Assembly (NCBI RefSeq): GCF_900110205.1
Contig: NZ_FOCV01000004.1
Location: 62,001 to 126,000 of the forward strand
Reading direction: 5' to 3'
Source of the DNA: Rhizobium tibeticum
Lineage (GTDB): Bacteria; Pseudomonadota; Alphaproteobacteria; Rhizobiales; Rhizobiaceae
Length of the DNA stretch: 64,000 bases
The translations under genes were made by a program, and so were the position numbers. Below, piece by piece: positions 35,627 to 44,156 of the stretch; the stretch's first letter is position 1, and each line of letters starts with the position of its first letter. Under the pieces are notes generated by a model. The model saw only the letters and a list, made by a program, of their open reading frames with translations. It had not been told where the DNA came from and did not search any database.

Positions 35627-37003
35627 TTAGAGTAGCGTCCCGCTGAGGATCAGCACCGCGACCGAGAAGTAGATCACCAGTCCGCTCACGTCGACAAGAG
35701 TTGCGACGAAGGGCGCGGAAGCACTGGCCGGATCGAGCCGCAGCTTCTGCAGGATGAAAGGCAGCATTGAGCCGGAGATCGAACCAAAAGTCACGATGCC
35801 GATCAGCGCGGTAAAGATCGTGAAACCGACCAAGACCCAGTGCTCGCCGTAGTCAAAGAGACCAATATTCTGCCAGAGCGCGATGCGGGCGAAGCCGACG
35901 AGGCCGAGGATCGAGCCCAGCACTATGCCCGTCGGCAGTTCACGCAAAAGAACACGCCACCAGTCGGAGAGCTTGAGCTCACCGAGCGCCAACGCACGGA
36001 TGATCAGCGACGTTGCCTGCGAACCGCTATTGCCGCCCGAGCTCATGATCAGCGGCACGAATAGCGTCAGCACGATCGCCTTTTCCAACTCGCCTTCGAA
36101 ATGCTGCATGGCGCTTGCCGTCAGCATTTCGCCGAGGAAGAGGGCGCAGAGCCAGCCTGCACGCTTGCGGATCATGCCGGCAAAGCCGATCTTCATATAC
36201 GGCTTGCCGAGTGCTTCCATACCGCCGAACTTATGGGCGTCTTCGGTCTGGTCGGCAATCATCGTGTCGATAACGTCGTCGACCGTGACGATGCCGAGCA
36301 TGTGGCCGTCCTCGCTGACGACAGGCAGGGCCAGCAGATTGTGCTTGCGGATCAGCCGGGCGACATCTTCCTGCGTCATCAGCGGATCGGCACGCACAAC
36401 CCCTTCCTTCTGCGCAACCGTGAGAACGGATTCGCCGGGATCGCCGGTGATCAGACGTCGCAGCGTAACGACGCTCGTCAGAACGTGGCTCACCGCGTCG
36501 AGAACATAGATGGCATACACCGTCTCGCGGGAACGCTCGACCTTGCGCACATGCTCCAGCGTCTGCTCGACCGTCCAGATGTCGGGCACGCTGACGAACT
36601 CCGTCGTCATGATGCTGCCGGCCGTGCGGGGCGGATAGCCCATCAGGTGCTGGACGGCAAGGCAGGTCGTACGGTCAAGCCGCGAGAACAGGTGCGCGCG
36701 GGCCTCTTCGTTCATTTCCTGAAAGAGGTCCGCAACGCGGTCGTTCGCCGTGGCGTTCAGCAGGCGTGCGCCGTGATCGACCGGCATTTGAGCGATGATC
36801 GCTGCGGCATTGTGCAGCTCAGGGCGGCCGAGAATACGGACAGCCTTCTGCTGCGGCAGCGTTACCAGGATTGCTGCAGCTTCGGGGATTTCAAGTGCGT
36901 TCAGCCGTTCGACGCGCTCGGCCGTCGTGATGGCACCGAGGTGGTCGTTGGTGAAGAAACGAGCGGCATGGCCCGCCCGCCGTGGGAAGCGATTGATGTT
37001 CAT
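35627..37003 (-). CDS. mgtE: MgtE magnesium transporter
   Basis: A 458-residue MgtE protein. The cytosolic N domain (about 25-130) is followed by two CBS domains (about 140-265, MTTEFVSVP and ALPVVSEDGHMLGIVTVDD) and a five-helix pore domain. The latter has the hallmark PLIMSSGGNSGSQATSL and LRLDPASASAPFVATLVD, in which the aspartate lines the Mg2+ pore. It imports Mg2+ and is gated by cytosolic Mg2+. A strong hairpin ends one base before the ATG and holds the ribosome binding site. Confidence 0.95.
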   Translation of the reverse strand: MNINRFPRRAGHAARFFTNDHLGAITTAERVERLNALEIPEAAAILVTLPQQKAVRILGRPELHNAAAIIAQMPVDHGARLLNATANDRVADLFQEMNEEARAHLFSRLDRTTCLAVQHLMGYPPRTAGSIMTTEFVSVPDIWTVEQTLEHVRKVERSRETVYAIYVLDAVSHVLTSVVTLRRLITGDPGESVLTVAQKEGVVRADPLMTQEDVARLIRKHNLLALPVVSEDGHMLGIVTVDDVIDTMIADQTEDAHKFGGMEALGKPYMKIGFAGMIRKRAGWLCALFLGEMLTASAMQHFEGELEKAIVLTLFVPLIMSSGGNSGSQATSLIIRALALGELKLSDWWRVLLRELPTGIVLGSILGLVGFARIALWQNIGLFDYGEHWVLVGFTIFTALIGIVTFGSISGSMLPFILQKLRLDPASASAPFVATLVDVSGLVIYFSVAVLILSGTLL

Positions 37004-37049
37004 AGGCTCGCCTTTCCGTCGATCCGCCGCAGCGTCCGACGGGCGAGCC
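37004..37049 (-). promoter_or_regulatory. mgtE leader hairpin that holds the ribosome binding site
   Basis: On the minus strand GGCTCGCC (37049-37042) pairs with GGCGAGCC (37012-37005), and inside it CGTCG (37041-37037) pairs with CGACG (37021-37017). A GAAA bulge (37016-37013) completes, with the next GG, the only Shine-Dalgarno-like sequence. The stem ends 1 nt before the ATG. It does not look like an M-box or mgtA-type leader. Control of translation by this stem is an inference. Confidence 0.45.
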
Positions 37050-37289
37050 CGACAGGAGTCGGTCAGCGCACGAGGGCCGCGTACGGCAAAGGCAATCGAC
37101 TGCTACTGTCGCTTGGCATCGTGATGATGGCTCCGTTGATATCCGCGGAAAACGGACGTAATCCGCGTATGGCTGTAGGTGGTCTCAATTGGCAGAAAAG
37201 TCAAGCGCTTGAGGCTCTTGGTGCCAGAATGCCGCACCTTCCGGCGCGGCATTTCGTTCGAGCAGCTTTTGTTTGAATCGCGGGAGGTG

Positions 37290-38303
37290 TTAGAAGCCCT
37301 CCAGAACCAGCTTTCCTTTCGTCCGCCCGCTTTCAATCATCAGGTGCGCCTTCTTCAGATTGGCAGCATTGATCGTGCCCAGCGTCTCGCTGAGCGTCGT
37401 GCGGATCTCTCCGGCATCGACGAGTTCGGCAAGCTTGTTGAGCAGCTTGTGCTGTTCGATCATGTCGGGCGTGCCAAAGAGCGGTCGCGTGAACATCAGC
37501 TCCCAATGGATGGACGCGGCCTTGCGCTTGAACGGCACGATGTCGAGAGTCGTCGGATCGTCGATCAGCGCGAAGCGGCCCTGCGGCGCAATCAACTCAA
37601 CGATTTCCTTGATGTGCTGATCGGTATTGGTCGTCGAGAAGACGAAGCCCGGGGCGCCAAAGCCGAGGGCCGCCACCTGCGCGGCGATCGGCTGTGAATG
37701 GTCGACGACATGATGGGCGCCAAGCTGCTTGATCCATTCGCTCGTTTCGGGCCGGGATGCCGTTGCAATGACCATCAGGTCCGTCAGCGCACGTGCGATC
37801 TGGATCGCGACCGATCCGACGCCTCCAGCGCCGCCGATTATAAGGATTGCCGGTGCGGCCCCCGGAACCGGATCTTGTACTCGCAGCCGATCAAAAAGCG
37901 CTTCGTAAGCGGTGATCGACGTCAGAGGCAAGGCCGCAGCTGAGGCGAAGTCGAGCGTCTTCGGTTTGCGTCCAACAATCCGCTCGTCGACGAGGTGGAA
38001 TTCGGCATTGGAACCCGGGCGATTGATTACCCCGGAGTAGAAGACTTCATCGCCGGCTTTGAACAGCGTGACCTCCGGGCCGACCGCCTTGACGACACCG
38101 GCGGCGTCCCATCCGAGCACTTTGAATTCATCAGCAGCAGGCGCAACGCCAGCGCGCACCTTCACGTCGACCGGATTGACGGATACCGCCTTGATCTCGA
38201 CCAGCAAATCATGACCCTTCGCTTCCGGGATCGGTAGATCGACGTCGATCAGGGACGTTTCGGCGGAGATGGGCTGAGGAACCTTGTAGGCGACGGCGCG
38301 CAT
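37290..38303 (-). CDS. MDR-family zinc-type alcohol dehydrogenase/quinone oxidoreductase
   Basis: A 337-residue medium-chain dehydrogenase/reductase. A GroES-like N-terminal domain (about 28-115, VSVNPVDVKVRAG and LGWDAAGVV) precedes a Rossmann domain with IIGGAGGVGSVAIQIA (about 154-169). Residues for catalytic zinc are not evident, which puts it nearer the quinone oxidoreductase/enoyl reductase group. It reduces quinones or enones with NADPH in known relatives. It is divergent from an HxlR regulator, a pairing often seen in electrophile or quinone stress response. Confidence 0.85.
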   Translation of the reverse strand: MRAVAYKVPQPISAETSLIDVDLPIPEAKGHDLLVEIKAVSVNPVDVKVRAGVAPAADEFKVLGWDAAGVVKAVGPEVTLFKAGDEVFYSGVINRPGSNAEFHLVDERIVGRKPKTLDFASAAALPLTSITAYEALFDRLRVQDPVPGAAPAILIIGGAGGVGSVAIQIARALTDLMVIATASRPETSEWIKQLGAHHVVDHSQPIAAQVAALGFGAPGFVFSTTNTDQHIKEIVELIAPQGRFALIDDPTTLDIVPFKRKAASIHWELMFTRPLFGTPDMIEQHKLLNKLAELVDAGEIRTTLSETLGTINAANLKKAHLMIESGRTKGKLVLEGF

Positions 38304-38385
38304 GGAAAACTCCTGTGTTCGTTTGCACAGAGGCTAGATGCGTCTTATGCTCGACAAGGACAAGAATGCACAAATTCTGTACGTA

Positions 38386-38401
38386 GTACCAAAAAGGATA
38401 C
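38386..38401. promoter_or_regulatory. Candidate HxlR operator
   Basis: GTACCAAAAAGGATAC is an imperfect inverted repeat (GTA-CC / GG-A-TAC) placed 6 bp before the HxlR gene start, in the 104-bp region shared with the divergent oxidoreductase gene. HxlR/YodB regulators bind similar short dyads at quinone-reductase promoters. The assignment is by position and symmetry only. Confidence 0.35.
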
Positions 38402-38407
38402 CGTCAA

Positions 38408-38806
38408 ATGTCGCTCCCTCGTGCCAAGCTGACCCGCAACTTTCCGGGTTGCCCCGTCGAAGCGACGTTGAGTTTCCTGGACGGAAAGTGGAAGGGCGTG
38501 ATCCTATTCCATCTGATGGGTGGGACGCTGCGCTTCAACGAACTGCGTCGCAAGCTGCCCTCCGTGACGCAACGGATGCTGACGAAGCAGTTGCGTGAGC
38601 TGGAGGAATCGGGCCTCGTCTCGCGGACGGTCTTCCCTGTCGTGCCGCCGCGTGTCGATTATGCGTTGACGCCGCTCGGCATAACGCTGAAGCCTGTCAT
38701 CAATGCGCTCGCCGCCTGGGGGGAGGAGAATGTCTTCTGCCTCCCGGAGGGGCGCCACCTTCGCGACGTCTCGGCCGCCTCAGGCGCTCCGGCGATCGAG
38801 GCCTAG
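38408..38806 (+). CDS. HxlR-family transcriptional regulator
   Basis: A 132-residue winged-helix protein. The N-terminal cysteine in NFPGCPVEATLSFLDGKWKG is the redox- or electrophile-sensing residue of many HxlR/YodB proteins. The DNA-binding wing is LRFNELRRKLPSVTQRMLTKQLRELEESGLV (first 20 residues of it diagnostic), followed by YALTPLG. It probably represses the divergent oxidoreductase gene and itself. Its 3' end overlaps the convergent MFS gene by 27 bp. Confidence 0.9.
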   Translation: MSLPRAKLTRNFPGCPVEATLSFLDGKWKGVILFHLMGGTLRFNELRRKLPSVTQRMLTKQLRELEESGLVSRTVFPVVPPRVDYALTPLGITLKPVINALAAWGEENVFCLPEGRHLRDVSAASGAPAIEA

Positions 38807-39994
38807 GGACGCTGCAAACACAAAGATACCGATCAACGACAGGATCGCGCCGACGTAGCCGGTGGCGGCGAAGCCGTAGCCTTGTGCAATGACCAGGCCA
38901 CCGAGCCAGGCACCAAGCGCATTCGCGATATTGAAGGCGGAATGGTGCGACGCGGCAGCCAGTGTCTGCGCATCGGCGGCGACATCCATGAGACGGGTCT
39001 GGACTGCGGGACCCGCGGCAAAGCCGCAACCGATGCAGAATACACAAATGGCCAGCATGAAGGGACTGGCGGCCGTCAGGGAGAACATCGTCAGCACGAC
39101 GATGTTGAAGACAAGGGAGCCGCCGATCGTTCCCATCAGCGACTTGTCGGCGAACCAGGAGCCGACGACATTGCCAACGTTCATGCCGATGCCGAAGATG
39201 ATCAGCATTACGGCGACCATGCTGTCTGGCAGCATCGCCACTTGCGTCGTGGTTGGCGCGATATAGCTGAACATGGCAAACATCCCGCCGAAGCCGACGG
39301 ATGCCGTCGCAAGCGTCAGGAGGACTTGCGGGCGCTTGAAGGCGCCGAGTTCCCGCCTGAAGCTTGCACCCTCGGCAACACGGTCGCGCGGTACGTAATA
39401 CCAGATCAGAGCAACCGTCAGAAGGCCGATGATGCCGACGATCGTAAAGGCAAGGCGCCAGTTGAGCGACTGCCCGAACACGGTGGCGAGCGCCGTCCCG
39501 AGCAAAGTCGCGACCGTCAACCCGAGCATGACGCGGCCGACGGCGCGAGCGCGTTTGTGCATCGGCACCATGGATGCAGCGACGATTGCGGCGACACCGA
39601 AGTAGGCACCATGCGGCAGGCCCGTTATGAAGCGCATCACCGTGAAGCTCTCGAAGGTTGGCGCCATCGCGCTCAAGATGTTGCCGACGGCAAAGATGCC
39701 CATAACGAGCAGGAGCAGCGAGCGGCGCGCCATCTTTGCGGCAAGCACCGCAATGATGGGTGCACCGACAACGACGCCGAGTGCATAGGCGCTGATTACG
39801 TAGCCTGCCTGCGGAGTTGTCACCGAGAACGTGTCGGCCACATTCGGCAGAAGACCCATGATCGCGAACTCGCCGGTGCCAATGCCAAAGCCGCCGCACG
39901 CAAGCGCCAGCTGCACGAGCGCAATCGCCGTCGGCGATGGGGCTTCGACCACAGAGCTTGTGTCAATGGAATCGTTTACGGCGAGCTGGCTCAA
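38780..39994 (-). CDS. MFS exporter, AraJ/NepI-like (DHA1 family)
   Basis: A 404-residue twelve-helix MFS protein. I use TTG 39994 because AAGGAG lies 6 bp upstream on the minus strand; an in-frame start at 40099 would add 35 polar residues without a site. Helix 1 begins ALVQLALACGGFGIGTGEFAIMGLLP, the signature of sugar or nucleoside efflux permeases such as AraJ and NepI. The loop motif AAKMARRSLLLLVMGIF is present. Substrate is unknown. It is convergent with and overlaps the HxlR gene by 27 bp. Confidence 0.85.
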   Translation of the reverse strand: MSQLAVNDSIDTSSVVEAPSPTAIALVQLALACGGFGIGTGEFAIMGLLPNVADTFSVTTPQAGYVISAYALGVVVGAPIIAVLAAKMARRSLLLLVMGIFAVGNILSAMAPTFESFTVMRFITGLPHGAYFGVAAIVAASMVPMHKRARAVGRVMLGLTVATLLGTALATVFGQSLNWRLAFTIVGIIGLLTVALIWYYVPRDRVAEGASFRRELGAFKRPQVLLTLATASVGFGGMFAMFSYIAPTTTQVAMLPDSMVAVMLIIFGIGMNVGNVVGSWFADKSLMGTIGGSLVFNIVVLTMFSLTAASPFMLAICVFCIGCGFAAGPAVQTRLMDVAADAQTLAAASHHSAFNIANALGAWLGGLVIAQGYGFAATGYVGAILSLIGIFVFAASLGLDRRSA

Positions 39995-40304
39995 GAGGCA
40001 CTCCTTGGCATTCGATGCTTGACGTACGGGACGGAACCGAGAGCCGTGACCGGTAGGCTGGGACATGAAGGGAGATGGGGGCGATGCCCCACGGCCCATC
40101 TATCAACGATAGCTGCTGGAGGTCGAGTGCGTTTTCTGCAGTGCAGCGTCCCCTCACATGCATACGTGCCTTGCAAATTTGGTGGCCCTGCCGCCGCTCC
40201 TGAAGTTCGCCAAGCGCGTTTCAGCTTGAAATCGCGGGTGCAAGAACCATCTCTTAGCAGCGCGGGACAGGTTGTCGCCTTTTGCTGCGGATAACAGGAA
40301 CCAT
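39995..40304. other. Intergenic region between divergent MFS and lipid kinase genes
   Basis: I see no gene here. It must hold two divergent promoters. An inverted repeat GATGGG/CCCATC surrounds GGGGCGATGCCCC near 40075-40110. No good promoter consensus or known operator is recognised. Confidence 0.4.
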
Positions 40305-41249
40305 ATGAAACTTATTGGCTTTTTCAATCGCGATGGCGGGACGTTCAGAACCACCGATATGGAAGCCTATGAAAGCCGGGCCGAAGCGGTCTTCAGGGAG
40401 GCTGGCCACGATTTCAATGCAATCGTCTTCTCCGGTAGGGAGATCGTGCCTGCCATGGAGCGGGCGGCCCGCCGTGACGACATCGATGGCATCGTCGCTG
40501 GCGGCGGCGACGGGACGATCTCGGCGGCTGCGTCCATAGCTTGGAAGAACGGTATTGCACTTGGCGTCGTGCCGGCCGGTACAATGAACCTTTTCGCCCG
40601 TTCCTTGCGCGTTCCCCTCGACATCTGGCAGGCGCTTGAGACACTCGCTTTTGGCGAAGTCGATCACGTCGATATAGCCAGCGCCAACGGCCGGCCCTTC
40701 ATTCATCAATTCTCGGCCGGGCTTCATGCGCGCATGGTTCGTTATCGAAATTCCTATACATACCGCTCGCGTCTCGGAAAGATCGGAGCAAGCGCGCGTG
40801 CCGCCTTCGGTGTCGTGCTCAATCCGCCCGAATTCGAGGTCGACTTTGAAGCCGCGGGCGTTTACGAGCGCCGCCGCGTTTCCGCAGTCTCGGTTTCGAA
40901 CAACCCTTTCGGCCAGAATGCCTTGCTTTATGCAGACAGCCTCACCGGCGGCGAACTGGGCTTCTATACCGCCAAGCCGCTGAAACCGCTCGGCGTCGCA
41001 CGCCTGGCGATCGACCTCTTGAGAGGCAAGGTGAGGGAGAATGCGGACGTGATGATCATGCATCCGGCGCAAGTACATTTGCACTTTCCCAAGCTTCATT
41101 CAAAGGCGAATTGCGTGATGGATGGCGAGTTGCGTCCGCTGGAGCGGGACGTTGCGTTGAAATTGCATCCCGGCGAACTCAAGGTTTTGGTCCGGCAAGG
41201 ACTTGCGGCGCAGATTGACGAAGCCGAGCGGCGCGAAGTCGCTCCCTAG
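40305..41249 (+). CDS. Diacylglycerol/lipid kinase family protein
   Basis: A 314-residue protein from ATG 40305 with ACAGGAA upstream. The ATP-binding signature IVAGGGDGTISAAAS is near residue 65, and GVVPAGTMNLFARSL follows, as in the DAGK catalytic domain (PF00781). The C-terminal beta-rich domain (about 130-300) matches YegS/DgkB-like enzymes. It phosphorylates a lipid, probably diacylglycerol, sphingoid base or phosphatidylglycerol; the exact substrate cannot be told. It is monocistronic and ends before an 8-bp hairpin. Confidence 0.85.
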   Translation: MKLIGFFNRDGGTFRTTDMEAYESRAEAVFREAGHDFNAIVFSGREIVPAMERAARRDDIDGIVAGGGDGTISAAASIAWKNGIALGVVPAGTMNLFARSLRVPLDIWQALETLAFGEVDHVDIASANGRPFIHQFSAGLHARMVRYRNSYTYRSRLGKIGASARAAFGVVLNPPEFEVDFEAAGVYERRRVSAVSVSNNPFGQNALLYADSLTGGELGFYTAKPLKPLGVARLAIDLLRGKVRENADVMIMHPAQVHLHFPKLHSKANCVMDGELRPLERDVALKLHPGELKVLVRQGLAAQIDEAERREVAP

Positions 41250-41313
41250 CAATCCAAGCGTTGTTATGTCGCGGGAGTTCCGGATCCGGTCAGGCGCACG
41301 TCAGCATGGTCTC

Positions 41314-41336
41314 ATCGTCGAGCATTGATCGACGAT
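41314..41336. terminator. Hairpin between lipid kinase and glutamine-synthetase-like genes
   Basis: A perfect 8-bp stem ATCGTCGA/TCGACGAT (41314-41321 with 41329-41336) lies between two convergent stops. It lacks a T-run, so terminator function is weakly supported. Confidence 0.35.
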
Positions 41337-41345
41337 ATGTGGAGA

Positions 41346-42695
41346 CTACAGGCGCGGCAGGTACGTGCGGTAGTCAAAATCCGAGACTGTGCGTAGGTAG
41401 GTGATGGCTTCCTTGCGCTTCGTGTCGCCGTAGAGCTTCTGGTAGCGCTTTCCGAATGTGTCTGCGATGAACGGGGAGGCGCTGAAAGCGTCGACCGCCG
41501 TCAGGAAATCGTGGGTCAGTTGCGTCGTGTCTTCTGGCGTGTGTGAAGGTGTCGTCTCCTCGCCGGGATCGAGCTCGGAATCGATGCCGAGCAGCATTCC
41601 CCCGAGAATGACAGCAAGCAGCAGATAGGGGTTTGCGTCGGCTCCGGCCACGCGGTGTTCAACGCGAGCGGCCGGGCCATTCAGATCGGGTATGCGGACA
41701 GCTGTGCCACGGTGACCGTAGCCCCAGGTCAGGTCGACGGGGGCGAACGAGCCGGGCTGGAAGCGGCGATAGGAGTTAGCGAACGGCGCGAAGACGAGTT
41801 GCGCATCCCGTATGGTTTGAAGCAGGCCGGCGCAGACAGATTTCAGCTTTCGCGGTTCGTCGCCTTTTGCATCGAGAAGATTGCTTCCATCCTTGTCGAT
41901 GACGCTGGCGTGCACGTGAAGGCCCGAACCGGCATGATCGGAGTAGGGTTTGGCCATGCAGGTCGACTTCAGTCCGTGCTTGCGCGCCGCCTGTTCCACA
42001 ATGCGCTTCAGATAGATGCAGTCGTCGGCGGCGGCGAGGGCGTCGGGGCGATGCAGCAAGTTGATCTCGAACTGTCCGGGGCCGAATTCCGCCGTCGTCG
42101 CATCTGCCGGTAGCCCTTGCGCCTTGGCATAGGCGCGCACGGTCTGCAGATAGTCATCGAGCGCATCGACCGCGCTCATGTCATAGAGCTGGAAGCCGTT
42201 CGGCTCGCCGCGATAAGTGAGATTGACAGGCGGCGAAGGCCGGCCGGTCTCGCGCCAATCCGGTTCGACGACGTAGAATTCGAGTTCGGTCGCGACGACT
42301 GGCCTCAGGCCGCGCACTTCATACCGCTTCAGCACGGATGCAAGGATAGCTCGGGGATCCATGAAGCTCGGCGTGCCATCGAACTCGTGCATGGTTGCAA
42401 GCACTTGCATCGAACCCTCGGGCGCCCATGGCATCGCAGCCAGGCTGCGCTCGTCCGCAATGCAATTGCCATCGGGATCGCCGACGGAAAGCGAAAGGCC
42501 GGTGATGTCGTCGTTGTCGTCCCCCCAAATATCGAGCGACTGTGTCGAGGAGGGCAGGCGCACTTCGCCGGCCCAGATTTTCTTTTGGGCGTCGAGCGGA
42601 ATCTGCTTCCCGCGCAGGTCGCCATTCATGCCGACGAGCAGGAGCTCGACGCGCGGGTTGCCCGCTGCTGTGCCGTGAAGCTTGTCGTCTGCCAT
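41346..42695 (-). CDS. Glutamine synthetase-like gamma-glutamylamine ligase (PuuA-type)
   Basis: A 449-residue GS-fold protein from ATG 42695; a TTG at 42725 is an alternative. Conserved GS blocks are present: TELEFYVVEP, EFGPGQFEINLLH, KPYSDHAGSGLHVHAS, and the carboxylate-binding NSYRRFQPGSFAP with RVEHRVAGADANPYL. It lacks the GS-I adenylylation-loop sequence, so GlnE in this window is unlikely to act on it. Divergence from a putrescine-type aminotransferase suggests it glutamylates putrescine or another amine. True glutamine synthesis is less likely but not excluded. Confidence 0.82.
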   Translation of the reverse strand: MADDKLHGTAAGNPRVELLLVGMNGDLRGKQIPLDAQKKIWAGEVRLPSSTQSLDIWGDDNDDITGLSLSVGDPDGNCIADERSLAAMPWAPEGSMQVLATMHEFDGTPSFMDPRAILASVLKRYEVRGLRPVVATELEFYVVEPDWRETGRPSPPVNLTYRGEPNGFQLYDMSAVDALDDYLQTVRAYAKAQGLPADATTAEFGPGQFEINLLHRPDALAAADDCIYLKRIVEQAARKHGLKSTCMAKPYSDHAGSGLHVHASVIDKDGSNLLDAKGDEPRKLKSVCAGLLQTIRDAQLVFAPFANSYRRFQPGSFAPVDLTWGYGHRGTAVRIPDLNGPAARVEHRVAGADANPYLLLAVILGGMLLGIDSELDPGEETTPSHTPEDTTQLTHDFLTAVDAFSASPFIADTFGKRYQKLYGDTKRKEAITYLRTVSDFDYRTYLPRL

Positions 42696-42769
42696 GATCT
42701 TGAAAATCCCCGCGGAGAAGGCCAAGGTCGTAGCCTATTGGGAAGAGGCTTTCAATCTCTGAAGGTGAT

Positions 42770-44146
42770 TTGCAAATTATGTCCGATACTTACGCGCGCT
42801 CCAATCTCGCCGCCATCGACGCGGCACACCACCTGCATCCGTTCTCCGACATGGCGAAGCTGAATGCTGACGGCACCCGTGTCATTCAGCGTGGCGAGGG
42901 CGTCTACATCTGGGACAGTCAGGGAAAGCGGTATCTGGACGGCTTTGCCGGGCTGTGGTGCGTCAACGTCGGCTATGGGCGCAAGGAGATTGCCGACGCC
43001 GTTGCCCGGCAGATGAATGAGCTGCCCTATTACAATACCTTCTTCGGCACGACGACGACACCGGCCACGCTCCTTGCGGAGAAGGTCACCTCCCATGCGG
43101 GGCCGCACTTCAACCACGTCTTTTTCACCGGTTCCGGCTCCGAGGCAAACGACACCTGGTTCCGTATGGCGCGCGTCTATTGGAGCGCGGTCGGCAAGCC
43201 CTCGAAGAAGATCGTGATCGCCCGGAAAAACGGTTACCACGGCTCGACCGTTGCCGGCGCCAGCCTCGGCGGCATGAAGTATATGCATGAGCAGGGGGAC
43301 CTGCCGATACCGGGCATCGTGCACATCGGACAACCTTACTGGTACGGCGAGGGTGGTGAGTTGTCTCCGGCCGAGTTCGGTCTGAAGGTCGCACGTGAAT
43401 TGGAGGCCAAGATCGACGAACTCGGCGAAGAGAATGTCTCGGCGTTTGTGGCGGAGCCGATTCAGGGGGCCGCGGGTGTCATCATCCCGCCCGCAACCTA
43501 CTGGCCGGAGATCGCGCGCATCTGCAAGTCCCGCAACATCCTGCTTGTCTGCGATGAGGTCATCTGCGGTTTCGGCCGTCTCGGGGAATGGTTCGGCCAC
43601 CAGCACTACGGCGTCGAACCAGATTTTGCACCGATAGCCAAAGGGCTTTCGTCGGGCTACCTCCCGATCGGTGGTGTGCTCGTCAGCGACCGTATCGCTA
43701 ACGTTCTGATCAACGAGGTCGGGGACTTCAATCACGGCTTTACCTACTCCGGTCACCCCGTTTGCGCTGCCGCAGCGCTCGAAAATCTCCGTATCATCGA
43801 GGACGAAAAGCTCGTCGAACGCGTTCGTGACGACATCGGTCCGTACTTTGGCAAGGTCTGGGGCGCGCTTGGCGAACACGATCTCGTTGGAGAGGCCGTA
43901 AGCGTCGGCCTCATGGGAGCGCTTCAATTGACCGCCGACAAGGCAGGCCGCACGCGCTTCGAAAAGCCGGATGCGGTCGGCGCGCTGGTGCGCAATAACG
44001 CTCTCGCAAACGGTCTTGTTCTGCGCGCTACTGGAGATCGGATGCTGGCTTCACCGCCACTTGTTATTACACACGAGGAGGTGGATGAGATGGCGCGTAT
44101 CGCAAAGATCGCGCTTGGCGCTGCATGGAAAGAACTGCGGAACTAG
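42770..44146 (+). CDS. Class III aminotransferase, putrescine/omega-amino acid type
   Basis: A 458-residue PLP enzyme. It has FFTGSGSEANDTWFRMARVY, the GYHGSTV loop, CDEVICGFGRLGEWFG and the PLP lysine K291 in AKGLSSGYLP. The sequence is close to SpuC/omega-amino acid:pyruvate aminotransferases. TTG 42770 has AAGG at good spacing; ATG 42779 is the alternative start. It is divergent from the PuuA-type gene with about 75 bp between, consistent with polyamine or diamine catabolism. The amine substrate is inferred from context. Confidence 0.85.
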   Translation: MQIMSDTYARSNLAAIDAAHHLHPFSDMAKLNADGTRVIQRGEGVYIWDSQGKRYLDGFAGLWCVNVGYGRKEIADAVARQMNELPYYNTFFGTTTTPATLLAEKVTSHAGPHFNHVFFTGSGSEANDTWFRMARVYWSAVGKPSKKIVIARKNGYHGSTVAGASLGGMKYMHEQGDLPIPGIVHIGQPYWYGEGGELSPAEFGLKVARELEAKIDELGEENVSAFVAEPIQGAAGVIIPPATYWPEIARICKSRNILLVCDEVICGFGRLGEWFGHQHYGVEPDFAPIAKGLSSGYLPIGGVLVSDRIANVLINEVGDFNHGFTYSGHPVCAAAALENLRIIEDEKLVERVRDDIGPYFGKVWGALGEHDLVGEAVSVGLMGALQLTADKAGRTRFEKPDAVGALVRNNALANGLVLRATGDRMLASPPLVITHEEVDEMARIAKIALGAAWKELRN

Positions 44147-44156
44147 AACGGTGCGT

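Noticed and set aside
37004..37289. M-box (ykoK) Mg2+ riboswitch upstream of mgtE
   Set aside because: The region lacks the long multi-stem M-box consensus; only the start-proximal hairpin stands out.
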